From assembly GCF_026210795.1 (NCBI RefSeq), contig NC_089443.1:1302001-1366000 (forward strand): a stretch of DNA of 64,000 nucleotides. Reading direction: 5' to 3'. The DNA comes from Rhizophagus irregularis (Eukaryota > Glomeromycota > Glomeromycetes > Glomerales > Glomeraceae). The notes under the pieces are model-generated. The model was not told the DNA's origin, made no database searches, and saw only the letters and a list, made by a program, of their open reading frames with translations. Of the stretch, positions 48,158 through 59,445 are shown piece by piece. The position numbers were made by a program, and so were the translations under genes. How positions within the stretch are numbered: position 1 is the first letter of the stretch; every line of letters begins with the position of its first letter.

Positions 48158-50057
48158 TAAAATGTTTTATTATTTGTTACTTTTGGTATAAGAAAGTAAC
48201 ACGAGGTGTTGAGGTGTCAATAATGGTTAAGATCGATTTAACAATGGTAATATTTACTAGATTATTTTTTAGATAATCTATTATATAATTTCTTTTATTT
48301 TGCACACGAAAATAGCCTTTTATTCAGAACAGTAAATATTAGTATGAGTAACATGTCACAAAATATAAGCAAAAAAAATTATAAATCACGAATGAGATTG
48401 ATCCCAGTATATAAAGCGGTAAATCTAATTTGTTTGATTACTAAATTATTATTATAGACACCTTTAAAGAGTATCTTTATTTATGTAAATGAAATTTAAC
48501 CACTGCTGCACATATAAAAATCTCAATAAATGTGTAACGTCAACGTACAGTATATCAACAGTTATTTTGATTCACGTAAAAAAATTGTGATAACGTAAAT
48601 ATTATAAAACTGCACGCTACTGCACAGACAAAGTGTAAAGGAAAAACGAAGAAAGTTGAGCTTTCACCTAACAAATCTTACTTGCGAATAGTTTGTCAAA
48701 CGGAACTTAGGATTCTCCAATATAGTATTGACCGATCTTAACAATTTTAATTTACCGTAAAAAGAAAGGTCGACCTCCAAAATAGCCGTACAACGTAAAT
48801 CTAATGCATTTTTATTTGTCTTAAAACAAACAAACGTCTTTTACAAACCAAACATTTCAATCAAAATTGTGGATTCAATTCATCCTCGAGAACTTGGTGT
48901 TAAATTATGCAAACTCTTTATGGAAATGTCCCTAGGTTGAGCTCACGAAATTTCCTTTCTTGGTATTCTGTTTTTTAATTTACATTACCATTCCGCATAA
49001 TGGATTCTTTCAATTTTTGGGAATTCAATTAAGGAAATTTATTGACGATATGAGAAAAAAAAAATAATGAAAGTACTAAATTGTAAGATTAGAAAAACAA
49101 TATTGTGAATTTTATTAACGTAAATATTTGTTTCATTTACTTCAAATAATTGAAAACAGAATGGAAATAAGAAGGAATACTAATAATAGAAGGAAACTTA
49201 TTGATAATGAAGATGTAACACTATGGAAAATATGTCGTTGGATTATGGGTCTTATTCTTATTGGTATATATTACATCTTTAATTTATGTGTTTTCTATTG
49301 TAATGAGTACAGTGACTAACGTATAATTATTAGAATTGGACATTATTAGAATTTAACTGAGAACTTCTAAATGATTATCTACTCGACTACTAAGATATTC
49401 TTTTCGTAAACTTCTGATAATCTTAATGATGCAAACGAAGGCTTAAAAGTTTCTTTATAAAAAATAAGAACTTGGAATAGAACATTCTAAATATGATCTT
49501 CACTTCGAATTGGAATTTTCGAAGCATCTGATATAGAATAATTGAGACTTTTTTGGATAAAATTGCCCGTTATCAGATTAAAACAAAAATGACAAGATTT
49601 TGTGGATAAAAATGTCCTCAAAATTATGAGGACAAAAAATATCCTCAAATTAACAAGAAAATTATATTACTTATAACTTAAAATTGTTAATCTGCCCACG
49701 TTCTTGTAATGGAGTATTACAAACCGGAAAATCTTATAATACTCTGCATAATAAATAATAAGCAAGAATATTTGGCTGGTCTGTGTATTCTAACTTACTC
49801 TTGATAAATCAAGGAATCTGTAACAATGCTTCGATCCGTATGCAGCTGATAAATTAAGTTTCGGATAATGGACAAACAGGATGATTGCCGGATGTTCCTT
49901 TATCCGCTATATCCGATATTGCAGCCACTCACCCCAAAATAAGTTTTTTTTTTACATTTACATAAATTTTTTATTAGATATCAAAATCGAAATAAAAATA
50001 ATAGTTTCACGGCGCAGCCACAGTAATTCCATGAAATAAAGAAAAATAAATCACCGT
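48158..50057 (+). repeat. Duplicated block B, copy 2
   Basis: Direct match to 2940-4400, with about 400 bp more in the middle (48.9-49.35 kb) that copy 1 lacks. GTGGGACTAAT stands at both borders of this block (about 48148 and 50048). A ~76-bp internal stretch at about 49854-49930 is inverted relative to copy 1. The 63-codon frame at 49128-49319 lies in the extra part and has no recognisable motif. Confidence 0.75.
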
Positions 50058-52148
50058 GGGACTAATATGGATCGGCATAAAAAACTTGGTTTTTATTTCG
50101 ACAACCTTATCGAATATTACATATACATAGCAACTTTTAACTCCGATTGTGTAAATTGAACAAAGTCCTTATTTTCCATTTAAATACAACAAGGTTAAAA
50201 CCATTACTAATATCATTTTGCTAATCACACGCAAACCTGTTTCGAAATAAGTTTTTTAGCTTAGTCATGTGGTAATGACTTTATCACATGTTCATGGCCT
50301 AATAGTTTTGAATGTTTTCACTCATAATCGCTAGTACCATTTCGTTTGATGATAACATATCCCTTTTTCCATTTTATTTGTGTAAATGAAAATTTTAATT
50401 TGTACATATAAGTTTCGAGAAAAAAGGAAACAATAATATTTATAAAAGTGTCGAACAATAAGTAAAAATTGACTCGAATTTACTTTCATTCTTTCATTCA
50501 TTTACAAATTAAGGTCAATTAATTCTACTTTTAGTAATCTTCGTCTTTGAACTCTCTATTTATATAAAAAATGAATTTTATAGTATACAGAAATAAATTT
50601 AATGTTTTCGATCAAAATTTTCGAGACTTACTACGTTCGGTTACGCAAAATCAAATCACATTAAAATGTAGATGACAAAGAAAGCGCAGTAGAGCGGGCA
50701 AGAACTTATACTATACAACTACTACACAGCACAGAAAAGCGAAGTAGAGAAAGGAAGAAGATTAATATATATTATATTGGATGTTGCAGCTTATGTCAAC
50801 GTAATAATCTGAAGAAGTGAATTCCTTAATCGGAAGATCGATAACAAAGTACATCGTACCTTGAAATTTTGATACTTTATTGTACTGTAAAAAATCAAGA
50901 AATTTTCTTACCTTGTTAAATAAGTTGTCTTGTAGGGAATTATAGTGGCTTGCAATTTAAAAAGATAAAAGAGAGATTTCAATATCGAGACATGAAATAA
51001 TATAATATACAGTATTACAAATTTAAATTTTTGTTATTTTTATCTTTCATTATTAGGTTCGAGATTTTTTTCATTTTTTTTTTGTAATACAAAATGTATT
51101 AAATACTTTTATGTATTTCATTATTTTATTTATTTATTACTTTTATGTATTTCATTATTTTAATTTATCTATTTATTTTATACTTTTATGTATTTCATTG
51201 TTTTATTTATTTATTTTATTTTATTTTATTTTTGTAATAATAAGATCAACCCTATTTTCGAATATTAAATCTAACATAAATATATCTCTGAAAGAAAATT
51301 TTTTTCACAGTTTATATTATCATTATTCTTAAAAATTTTTTATTAGAATTTTCGCCAAATTTACAATAGTATTAATAGAATTCCAAAATTCATTTTGTAT
51401 TCTCAGAAGATGATAATCTTGTATCACACTAGATTACCTTTTTTTTTTCACTTACCCCAACCTTTTCAACCTTTTTTATCCGTATAGAACGTGGAATCCC
51501 TTTGTTGGTAATACTGTTGTCCAAATAAATAGCCCAATCCTTCCATATTGACGTAATTTGTACCTATCGAAATTTGCCACGAGTTATATAACTAAAAACA
51601 AAAAGGAATTTATGGAGAACCAATAAACTATTGAGGTTACTTAAAAACGAGTTAAGCGGAGAATGTCCTCCCGTAAGAAGTTAATATTAATCGTAAGAAT
51701 TTGGAGAAAAATGACCAGATAAAATTAAAATAAAAGAAACCAAAGGTAGATACTTTATTAATATCGCGTATTTTTTCTTATCTAACTGTTAGCTTGGTTA
51801 GTCCGAAGTCTTTTTTTTTCAAACTTTTAGTTTTATTCCATATAGCCATGTTATAAATAGCTTCAAATTTCTATAATATTTAAATAATTTCGTCTTGATA
51901 TACTTCATGATTTTAATTATTTTTTACGAAAAAAAGTCTGATCTTGGCTTTTATAAGAATTTAGCAAACTAGTCGAAATCGGTAAATTTATAAGTCCGAA
52001 AAATTATAACATATTAATCATTAGAATACTGATTGATTTTCCATTTAAAGGCTTATAATAAATTTTGATAAATATAATAAACATCATAGTTCCCTTCATA
52101 ATTTTTTCGGATTTTAAAAATCAACGCTTTTTCTCTCACGGTCGGGTT
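50058..52148 (+). repeat. Duplicated upstream region of copy J (inverted relative to 1.1-2.93 kb)
   Basis: Non-coding, collinear with the copy A upstream region on the opposite strand. Contains a local tandem expansion at 51107-51235: a TACTTTTATGTATTTCATT unit in three copies, where copy A has one. The 73-codon frame at 51111 is a product of that repeat. The last part should hold the promoter and leader of copy J. Confidence 0.75.
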
Positions 52149-52172
52149 ACACGTGATTATGTAATTAATAAC
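52149..52172 (+). promoter_or_regulatory. Conserved ACACGTGATTATGTAATTAA motif before copy J
   Basis: Stands 40-60 bp before the ATG at 52212 and recurs before copies H, K and L with CGTGATTA constant. Its preservation in broken copies reflects common descent. Its presence in front of both H and J, whose other leader sequence differs, suggests function. Confidence 0.4.
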
Positions 52173-52211
52173 AATAATTTATTTATTAATATTTTAGATA
52201 ATTTTGACAAA

Positions 52212-54112
52212 ATGGAGGAAAATATATCTTATCAACAAGGAAATAAATTTACTCCAAAAGAACTTAAAGATTGCCCAGAATGCGGTAAACCTCGAATTTC
52301 TTTTGGATGGTGTTTGGAATGCGAAACTAATGCCATGAAAGAAAACTTTCCATATTGGACATCAAAGAATAAAGAGATTGATGAATTAATCCGATACACT
52401 CAACTAAACGCCACTCAAGCTTGTGATTACTTGGAATGGATCCCCTTTGAGAAATTCGAAATGGTTAAATACGTCGGTAAAGGTGGATTTAGTAGCGTTT
52501 ATTCAGCACTTTGGATGGAAGGACCTAGATGGATCTGGGATGATGGGGCACAAGAATGGACTCGAGCTGGGCCAATGAATGTTGCTTTGAAACGTCTCGA
52601 TAATTCACAAAACATTTCAAGTTCTTACATTAATCAGGTATGATGATCAAATTTTTAGTGCCAGCCAGAATTATTAGGCCTGTTCAATTCTGATCGTTCG
52701 GAATTTTGATCTGATAATTATTGGCTGATGAAATTGTGACTTGATCAACAACCCAAAAAGTTTACTATATCTTTACGGTATTGCTTATTTGCCATTTTAC
52801 CAAGGTTAACCGTTCAATAAGCTTATTATTATTTTTTCGATCGTTGAGTTTATTTATCAGTTTTTCAATATTATCATTTAAATTATTCATCATCATTTCG
52901 ATTGTTTTAATTTCAGTCTCAATATCATCATCATCATCATCATATTTCCAAATTGAGATTTTATCATAGCATTTTTTTCCAAAAGCATGTTTCGTGAAAG
53001 TAGATTTCTCTTCAAAATCCTTATAAATAGCACTATCATCTTTTACTTAATTTTGATTTTGATCACATGTTAGGATTGGTTAATGGATTTTCGATCAAAA
53101 AACCCGAACGATCAGAATTGAACGGGCCCATTATCAACATTTCATTACTAGTTCTGGCCGGAATTAGAAATCTGCATCTCTAATTAGTGTTTAAATAACT
53201 AATTGTGGTGGAAAATTTAAAATTATTCTCTTTTAACTTTATAAAGATATTTTTTTTTCTTAATAGATTAAAGCATATCACAAATGTCTACAATCTGCTT
53301 CATTAGCTGGAACGTTTGGTATTACAAAAGATCCAACATCAAGTTATATGATCGTAATGAAGTATTACGAAAACGGAAATCTTTATCAATATCTTGACCA
53401 TTGCAACGGAATTATTTCCTGGAGAGATATGATTGATATGTTATGGGGAATCGCTGGAGGTCTTGAAAGAATTCATTCCGAAAGAAAAATCCATGGGAAT
53501 CTTCACGGAGGAAATTTACTTATCGAAGATGAAAAAGTATCTACAGATGCTCGTATTAGCGATGTTGGACTATATGGACCATGTAATAATGATGAAAGTA
53601 GAAGTCAAATATATGGGGTCTTACCATATGTTGCACCGGAAGTTTTACGTGGTGAAAATCACAATACTGCTTCTGATATATATTCATTTGGTATTGTCAT
53701 GAATACTCTTGCAACTGGAAAAAGACCTTGGTATAATAGAGCACATGATATTAATTTGGCGAGGGATATTTGCGATGGTAAAAGACTTGAAATCCCTGAT
53801 GACACGCCCAAATTTTATGCAGAATTAATGCAACAATGTTGGGATGGTGATCCGGAAAAACGTCCAACTGCATCCTATTTAAATGAAAAATTAGGAGAAT
53901 GGATTATTTTAATTTGTGATGATCCAAATCCTTCAAAGATTTCGGACGAGAATTCTATTGCGGAGGAAAAGAGATGGAAGATGATTTCCAAACTGAATAA
54001 TAGATTAACTCATCCAGAAGTACATCCCGAAGCGTATTATACAAGCAGACCTTTGTATTTTCCTGAATTATCAAATATGAAATGTTATTCTAATTATCGT
54101 GAAATCAGATAA
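52212..54112 (+). CDS. Zinc-ribbon pseudokinase, open copy J
   Basis: Exons 52212-52637 and 53267-54112 give 423 residues. The start is set at MEEN by family comparison; the frame is open upstream to 52065, but that extension is Asn/Ile-rich leader sequence. Zinc ribbon CPEC...WCLEC, glycine loop GKGGFSSV, VALK, HGNLHGGN (Asn for catalytic Asp), SDVG, APEVLRG, SDIYSFG; Gln before the exon junction. The C-terminus is longer than in the other copies (YYTSRPLYFPELSN...). The 629-bp intron holds a 454-bp transposon; without it and its target copy the intron would be about 172 bp. Copy A is its inverted, broken twin. Confidence 0.9.
52677..53130. mobile_element. 454-bp Harbinger/Tourist-like miniature element inside the copy J intron
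   Basis: Ends GGCCTGTTCAATTCTGATCG and, reverse-complemented, GGGCCCGTTCAATTCTGATC, extending about 25 bp with one length difference. TTA flanks both sides (52674-52676, 53131-53133). The matching intron of copy A (about 645-665) has the uninterrupted site GAATTATTATCAAC (reverse strand), an empty site. TTA duplication plus GGCC ends fit PIF/Harbinger. No transposase inside; the (ATC)n run at 52926-52942 makes a spurious frame. Transcribed with the host intron. Confidence 0.85.
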
Positions 54113-55374
54113 TATTTCATTCATATACATGTTTTTTTTATATAATCGATTATTTTATAGTTATAATCATTCATTTATATAGTTAAATAAATACAATATT
54201 TTAAAATAAAAAATATATTCGTTATCATATCAAATAATAACAAAAAATCATCAGCACTTAATATTAAATTAAAAAAAAGCTTGGTCGCGTGATCATACTC
54301 CATACTATTTGAGGACCATCGGTTATTGTATATGAAGGTATACAGGGGTATACGATTCCTGGTTTGGACGGATTGGCTTACGAATCACAAAATAGTAAAA
54401 GTGCAGCTGGAGGTTACACGTGATCTGTACACGCAATTTTAAATATATTGCTGTTATACAGTATTAATGTATAATGTATTATTAGGCTATATAAAATCCC
54501 TGACGATTCACCTCCCGTCACGTGATTAAGAAATATAAATCTTTAAAAATAATGTTCTATAAATAATTCTTAGTATTCAATGAACCTTCATTTAGTCATT
54601 TTCATTTTTATGAAGTAAAAAAACTTATTATTTAATTTTTTATCGTATTATTAATTTGCGATAATAAAAATAAAAATAAAACACGAAGATTAACCGATAT
54701 ATGTTATATATGTAATGAACAGTATAGAAGTATGGGAGCATATATGGCCTTGAAAACGTACATATATAGATAAGAAATTAGTTTACATAGCAAAATTTAA
54801 TTACGAAGCAGCTGTAGAAAAAGCGGTCATATAAAGGATATTGATGGTGTTTAGAAATCTCTACCAGGATACAAAACTACGTGAATTCCTCAGAAATCAA
54901 CGGAACAAGCATTTACGATACCTCCTTTAATAGACAAAGATTTTATGATAGAGACGATAAGTAGTAGAAGTAATAAAAGAATACAGGAAAGTTGAAACAA
55001 CTAATAACGAAGGAATTAATGTTGAATCAAGGATCGAATACAATCAAAAGAACATTGGGAAAATCTTAATCTTAATGAAACTAATGCGCAGTTCGCATCA
55101 AGATTGCCATAAGTAGAACAATCAAGTTCAATCGCAGGAAAGTTGGGAACAAACATGTTAACTTAGAAGAGGACAGAAGACAGAGAAAAATTTTAACGTG
55201 TCATCAGAGAATCGAAAAATAGATAGATAATGAAAGTTTTGGACGGTTGAGTGGAGAATACGATGCAAAAATGGTGATGCATAATAAATTGAAGTTAACT
55301 TGCACTGACATTACTACTTATTTGCTTAAAGGAATTGTACATCAGAATCTCCTTTTAAGATTGAAATCAGTTAT
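54113..55374. other. Gene-free stretch between copies J and K
   Basis: About 1.26 kb. Exon 2 of copy K should lie here on the minus strand but no kinase-like sequence is visible. GGTATACAGGGGTATACGATTCC near 54334 is a short GTATAC repeat. Nothing else recognised. Confidence 0.5.
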
Positions 55375-55719
55375 CTGATTAATGTATGAACTTGAAATGT
55401 TTTGTGAATTATCGAGACGCTTTAAAGCAACATTCATTGGTCCAGATCGCACCATCATTCTAAATCCTGTTAGGTACTTCCACAAAAAGAGCTGAATAAA
55501 CGCTACTAAATCCACTTGAGTGGCGTTTAGTTGAGTGTATCGGATTAATTCGTCGATCTCTTTATTTCCTGATGTCCAATATGGAAAGTTTTCTTTCATG
55601 GCATTAGTTTCGCATTCGCATCATCCAAAAGAAATTCGAGGTTTACCACATTCTGGACAATCTTTCAATTCTTTTGGAGTAAATTTATTTCCTTTTTGAT
55701 AAAATAAATCATCTTCCAT
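55375..55719 (-). pseudogene. Pseudokinase copy K, broken exon 1 only
   Basis: Starts with a normal ATG (55719) as MEDDLFYQKGNKFTPKELKD and retains CPECGKPRISFG. A TGA then replaces the next codon and the second Cys pair is garbled. About 80 bp between TQLNAT and the glycine loop are deleted, and the WIWDDGAQEWTRAG stretch is truncated. The splice donor after SYINQ is mutated from GT to AT (CAGATAAC at 55377-55371). Exon 2 is missing. It forms the left arm of a large inverted repeat with copy L. Confidence 0.9.
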
Positions 55720-56350
55720 TTGTCAATTATATAATCACACGTAACACGACCTGTTGATAAGAAGAAGAGAAGATTTGATTATCTGAAAATCAATTAATAA
55801 TTGAAATTGTTGGAAAGGGATTATATGGTGTCCATATATTTATCAAATTTATTATAATTCTTGAATGGCAAATCAATTTGTATTCTAATCATTTTTTGGG
55901 CTTATAAATTTACTGATTTCGACTGGGTTGATAAACTCTAACAAACTTTTTCTCGTGAAAAATAATTTAAGAAATTGTTAAATATTACGAATATTACAGG
56001 ATTAAACATGACCATAAACTAAAGATTTGGAAAAACAAGACTTCAGTGATAATAATATTTATCTTTAATTTCTTTTCTTTTGATTTTAATACAAATTATT
56101 TTTCTCTTTTTTCTCGATACAGTAATATTATATTTACTCGGAGTTTATTTCCGTCAAAAATTAACTAAATCCGTTTTTTAAGTAACTCAATATTCCATAG
56201 TTTTATACCTTGTGCTATATTCTAGAATGGGAAAGTTGTGTCAGAACAAAAAGATTAGATCGTTTATTTAGACAATTGCGTCACTAACTAAAAAATTCCA
56301 CGTTCTACATGTGTAAAAGGATGAAAAATATTGTACTTAACATGATGATT
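55720..56350 (-). repeat. Inverted-repeat arm shared by copies K and L (left arm)
   Basis: Reverse complement of 59446-60107: CTTCTCTTCTTCT leader, AACAATTTTAA, TTATAATAAATTGTGATAAA and CAATTGTCCAAATAAATGA recur in order. Includes the ACACGTGATTAT-type motif before the start codon and an unoccupied AGA target site at 56304-56306. Confidence 0.8.
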
Positions 56351-57083
56351 GTCCCACTACTGTAATTTGATGTAAATTATGTTGTAATAAAAATTTAATT
56401 TTATTACAACTTCGAAATTTTTTTTCCCCGGAACCGGATAATCCTTCTCTTAAATACAGTAAATAAGTATACATGAAATATAGGAGAACAATCTTCGAAA
56501 ATAAGCCATTTTTCGATCGTTATTATTACATAAAATAAATAAAATAAAATAAATAGTTCTTATATATAATATATTTGTAATATATAAAAAAATAGAGAAA
56601 CTTCTAATAGTAAAAACATGATTTAATATATGTATATATATAAAATATTATTATATTTATTTTTATACTGAGTCAGTACCGGGTCCAAAGTTACTTATTC
56701 TCTATATACATTCGTATATAATCTGATTTGGCGGTTTGTACGAATCTATCAATTTAAAATGAAATTTGTAATATATTAATTATCTTTAAGGATCGTCATC
56801 TGAACAAACTCAATTATTGTATCCTTAACCTTTTCTTTTAATTGAATTAATCGGTATTTTTTTTTTTGATATTTCGTGTCAATAGTCATCTTAAAATTAT
56901 ATTTCACACTTAATTTAACGTATTTCCGCCTTAAAACGTCAAGATCACGTTAGATACCATTCTTTAATTGAATATATAAAAAGGAAATAAGAAGTCATAA
57001 AATTTTATTTCCCTGACCAACATCAGATTGTAAAAAATTTCATAATTTCCACAGCACTTAATATTATAGTACATGACATCAAT
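56350..57083 (-). repeat. Duplicated segment (inverted relative to 44.49-45.14 kb)
   Basis: See anchors under 44490-45140. The last 80 bp, next to the transposase-tail element, do not match. No gene. Confidence 0.7.
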
Positions 57084-58138
57084 TTTTTGCAGCAAAGTAA
57101 TCATGTGATTTACACGTACTATCTGAGCTTATAACATTGATTGATCTCGTTTTTCATAATCTGAAAGGTATATGATTATTATGAGTCATTCAAATAAGTC
57201 ATGAGTCATTCCGATTGAAAAAAATATATATAAAGGTTCTACTTCCTTTTTATTATTTTTACAAACTATTTACAAAACTATTTATTTTTTTTTTTAGGTC
57301 CTTCTTTTTTCGGACTTTCTTCTCAGATCCTCTCTTTTTTTCGGACTTCTTTCTTCTTAGTAGGTCCTCTCTTTTTCGGACTTTCTTTTTAGGTCCCCTC
57401 TTTTTTTATCGGTCTTTCTTTAGGTCTTCTTTTTTTTCAGTTTTTCTTTTTAGCTCTTCTCTTTTTTTTCGATCTTCTCTTTTCCTAGGTCTTTCTTTCT
57501 TTCAGTCTTCTCATTTTTTTTAGGACTCTTTTTTTCAGGTTTTCTTTTTCTAGGTCTTTTCTTTTTTTTCTGTGGAGATTAAGGGCTTGAGGTGCATTTG
57601 TGAAATAACGAATATCCTCTGAAATATTTTTCAAAATCAACAGTTACATCGGAAAGAAATTTTGTGTGAAATCAGCAGTTACGAATTATTTCAGCATTAA
57701 CCTTGTCCCAGGCTTCCCAGGCTTGGATAACAAACGAATAGCTTGCAACTTTCACTTTTTTTTTTTCTTGTTTTTCAGACTCTTATTTTTCTTAGGAGCG
57801 GTATAGCGGCCAAAGGTAAGTTTATTGGGAATTTTAAGTTGGAGCAGCATGATGCTATGCACGGGTGGGAGCATAGCGTGCTTACTTTGTAAGCCTGTGA
57901 GTACCAGCTTTGCTGCAGTCTCACAGTAGGGCTGGTTGGAATTTTCTTGGAGCGGTATAGTACTATGCGAGGGTTGGAGCATAGACGCTTACTTTTAGTA
58001 AGTTCGTGGGTACCAGTTTCTACTGCAGTCCTGCGATAGGACCGGTTGGTTGTGGTACGGCATGGTGCTATGCGTAATTTTTATGGGAGGAGCATAGTGC
58101 GCTTCTTCGGAAGTCCCTTGTGGCAGGGCCGTAATATT
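57084..58138 (-). mobile_element. Transposase-tail element, copy 2
   Basis: Inverted copy of 45173-46438, about 200 bp shorter because it has one rather than two of the ~310-bp transposase-tail units. On the minus strand it reads the AWDKVNAEIIRNC segment near 57720-57680, then the Lys/Arg-rich tract (57560-57290), seen here as TTTTTTTAGGTC/TTTTCGGACTT repeats. The plus-strand 102-codon Phe/Ser frame at 57215 is a by-product. It borders the other duplicated segment (56.35-57.0) in an order that simple copying of the 44.5-46.4 kb block would not give. Confidence 0.55.
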
Positions 58139-58189
58139 ATCTGACGAATAAGATTTCTATTAATATGTGACAAGTATCAGACTGTTTAT

Positions 58190-58990
58190 AGAAATCAATA
58201 AAATTCTTTCAAGAATAGAAATTCAACTTCTACTATTAAAATTTTTGTTTGGTCTCTCTGCTACTGCATGTTATGTATTTTTTACAATTCTTAATTTTCA
58301 TTATTCACTTTGTCTGAGCAAGTAATCAAAATTACATTCGTCTAAAATAAATTCTTAAATCTTATATGATATAATTACCAAGTTGATAAAAATTTAAATA
58401 AATAAAAAATAAGCTAAGCTATAAATTTTTTTATAAAAGCTAATTTATATCGGTATTTCCATGATAAAATGATAAGTGATGTACTATTATAAAAAGATTA
58501 TATGGCTCCTTGAAACGGAAATTTTTATAACGCTACAAAATTGAAAAAAATAGCCGAAATCGCCGGTAGATATGTTCTTTAAATTCCTACGAAATAAATA
58601 CCAATTTGTGCTGCGAATAATTCTGCGGCAAGCTAATATTCGGAAATAACCCATTTGATTGACATATTATCACATGATTTAATCGAAAAAAAAAACCAAA
58701 GAAAAAATTTGTATAATGCAGGCCGGAATCATATATAGTGTTGGTCAACATCAATCTCAAATGACTTAGATAATTTATCATTTCAAAAAGTGAAATGACT
58801 CGTCATTTGTCATTGAAATCATTTGCCGAATACCACAATTCATTTTGTGTGACTTAATCATCAAATGACAATGATTTGTAATCCTTTAAATAATGACCGG
58901 GTCATTACAAAATGGAGATTACTAATATTTATCAATTTACCTAATTTGGACAAATCTTTTTTATTTATTATTTATCAGATAATTTTAACA
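58190..58990 (-). repeat. Duplicated segment, copy 2 (inverted relative to 25.94-26.77 kb)
   Basis: Matches the flank of copy E in reverse, without the TGTGCCC element. A stretch at about 58500-58630 has no counterpart in copy 1. No gene. Confidence 0.7.
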
Positions 58991-59248
58991 AATGTACGAA
59001 TTTATGAAATACATTTGAAAATCAATGAATAATAGAGGGCCCAATATAAACACCACATTTGTTTAAATTGCACAAACTTTACCTTTTCTTCTTTAGAAAT
59101 ATATGAAACTTTTCTATAGAAACTAAACACTGGATCAAGGAAAAAATCAAATAAATCCGGTTGTGCGTGATATACGTATATTAAAAATTTTATAATGAAA
59201 CATTATATAATATCATAATCATAAAATTCGTGCTGTTTAACATATAGA
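58991..59248. other. Short gene-free spacer
   Basis: AT-rich; nothing recognised. Confidence 0.4.
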
Positions 59249-59445
59249 CCCTATAAAAACGAAATGTGCTAAATTTGTTTTATATTTGTGCTCATGTGTA
59301 ATAAATGTCTAAAAAAGCACCATTTTATCCGATTTATGTCTTATTACAAAAAAACAAAAATTAAAACAAAATGGTGCTTTTTTAGACATTTATTACACAT
59401 GAGCACGAATTTAAAATAAGTTTAACACATTTCGTTTTTATAGGG
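59249..59445. mobile_element. 197-bp foldback CCCTATAAAAA element with AGA target duplication
   Basis: The two halves are nearly perfect inverted copies of about 75 bp: CCCTATAAAAACGAAATGTG... and its reverse complement ending CGTTTTTATAGGG, meeting around a short A/T loop. The duplication AGA is exact (59246-59248, 59446-59448). The inverted-repeat partner at 56.3 kb and the copy J upstream region (about 51487) both show ACATGTAGAACGTGG / GTATAGAACGTGG without the element: empty sites. Confidence 0.9.

Noticed and set aside
51111-51332. 73-codon Tyr/Phe/Ile frame
   Set aside because: Translation of a three-copy tandem expansion; copy A has one unit in the same place.
52065-52211. N-terminal extension of copy J to an upstream ATG
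   Set aside because: The added residues are Ile/Asn/Phe-rich, lie over the conserved CGTGATTA motif, and have no counterpart in the other open copies, all of which start at MEE.
23840-54112. Calling the open copies active serine/threonine kinases
   Set aside because: HGN replaces HRD in all of them and the alpha-C glutamate position is Gln; the fold is kinase, the catalytic set is incomplete.
57215-57523. 102-residue Phe/Ser/Leu-rich 'membrane protein'
   Set aside because: Produced by the T-rich strand of the GAAAAGACC tract in the transposase-tail element; the other strand gives the transposase-like reading.
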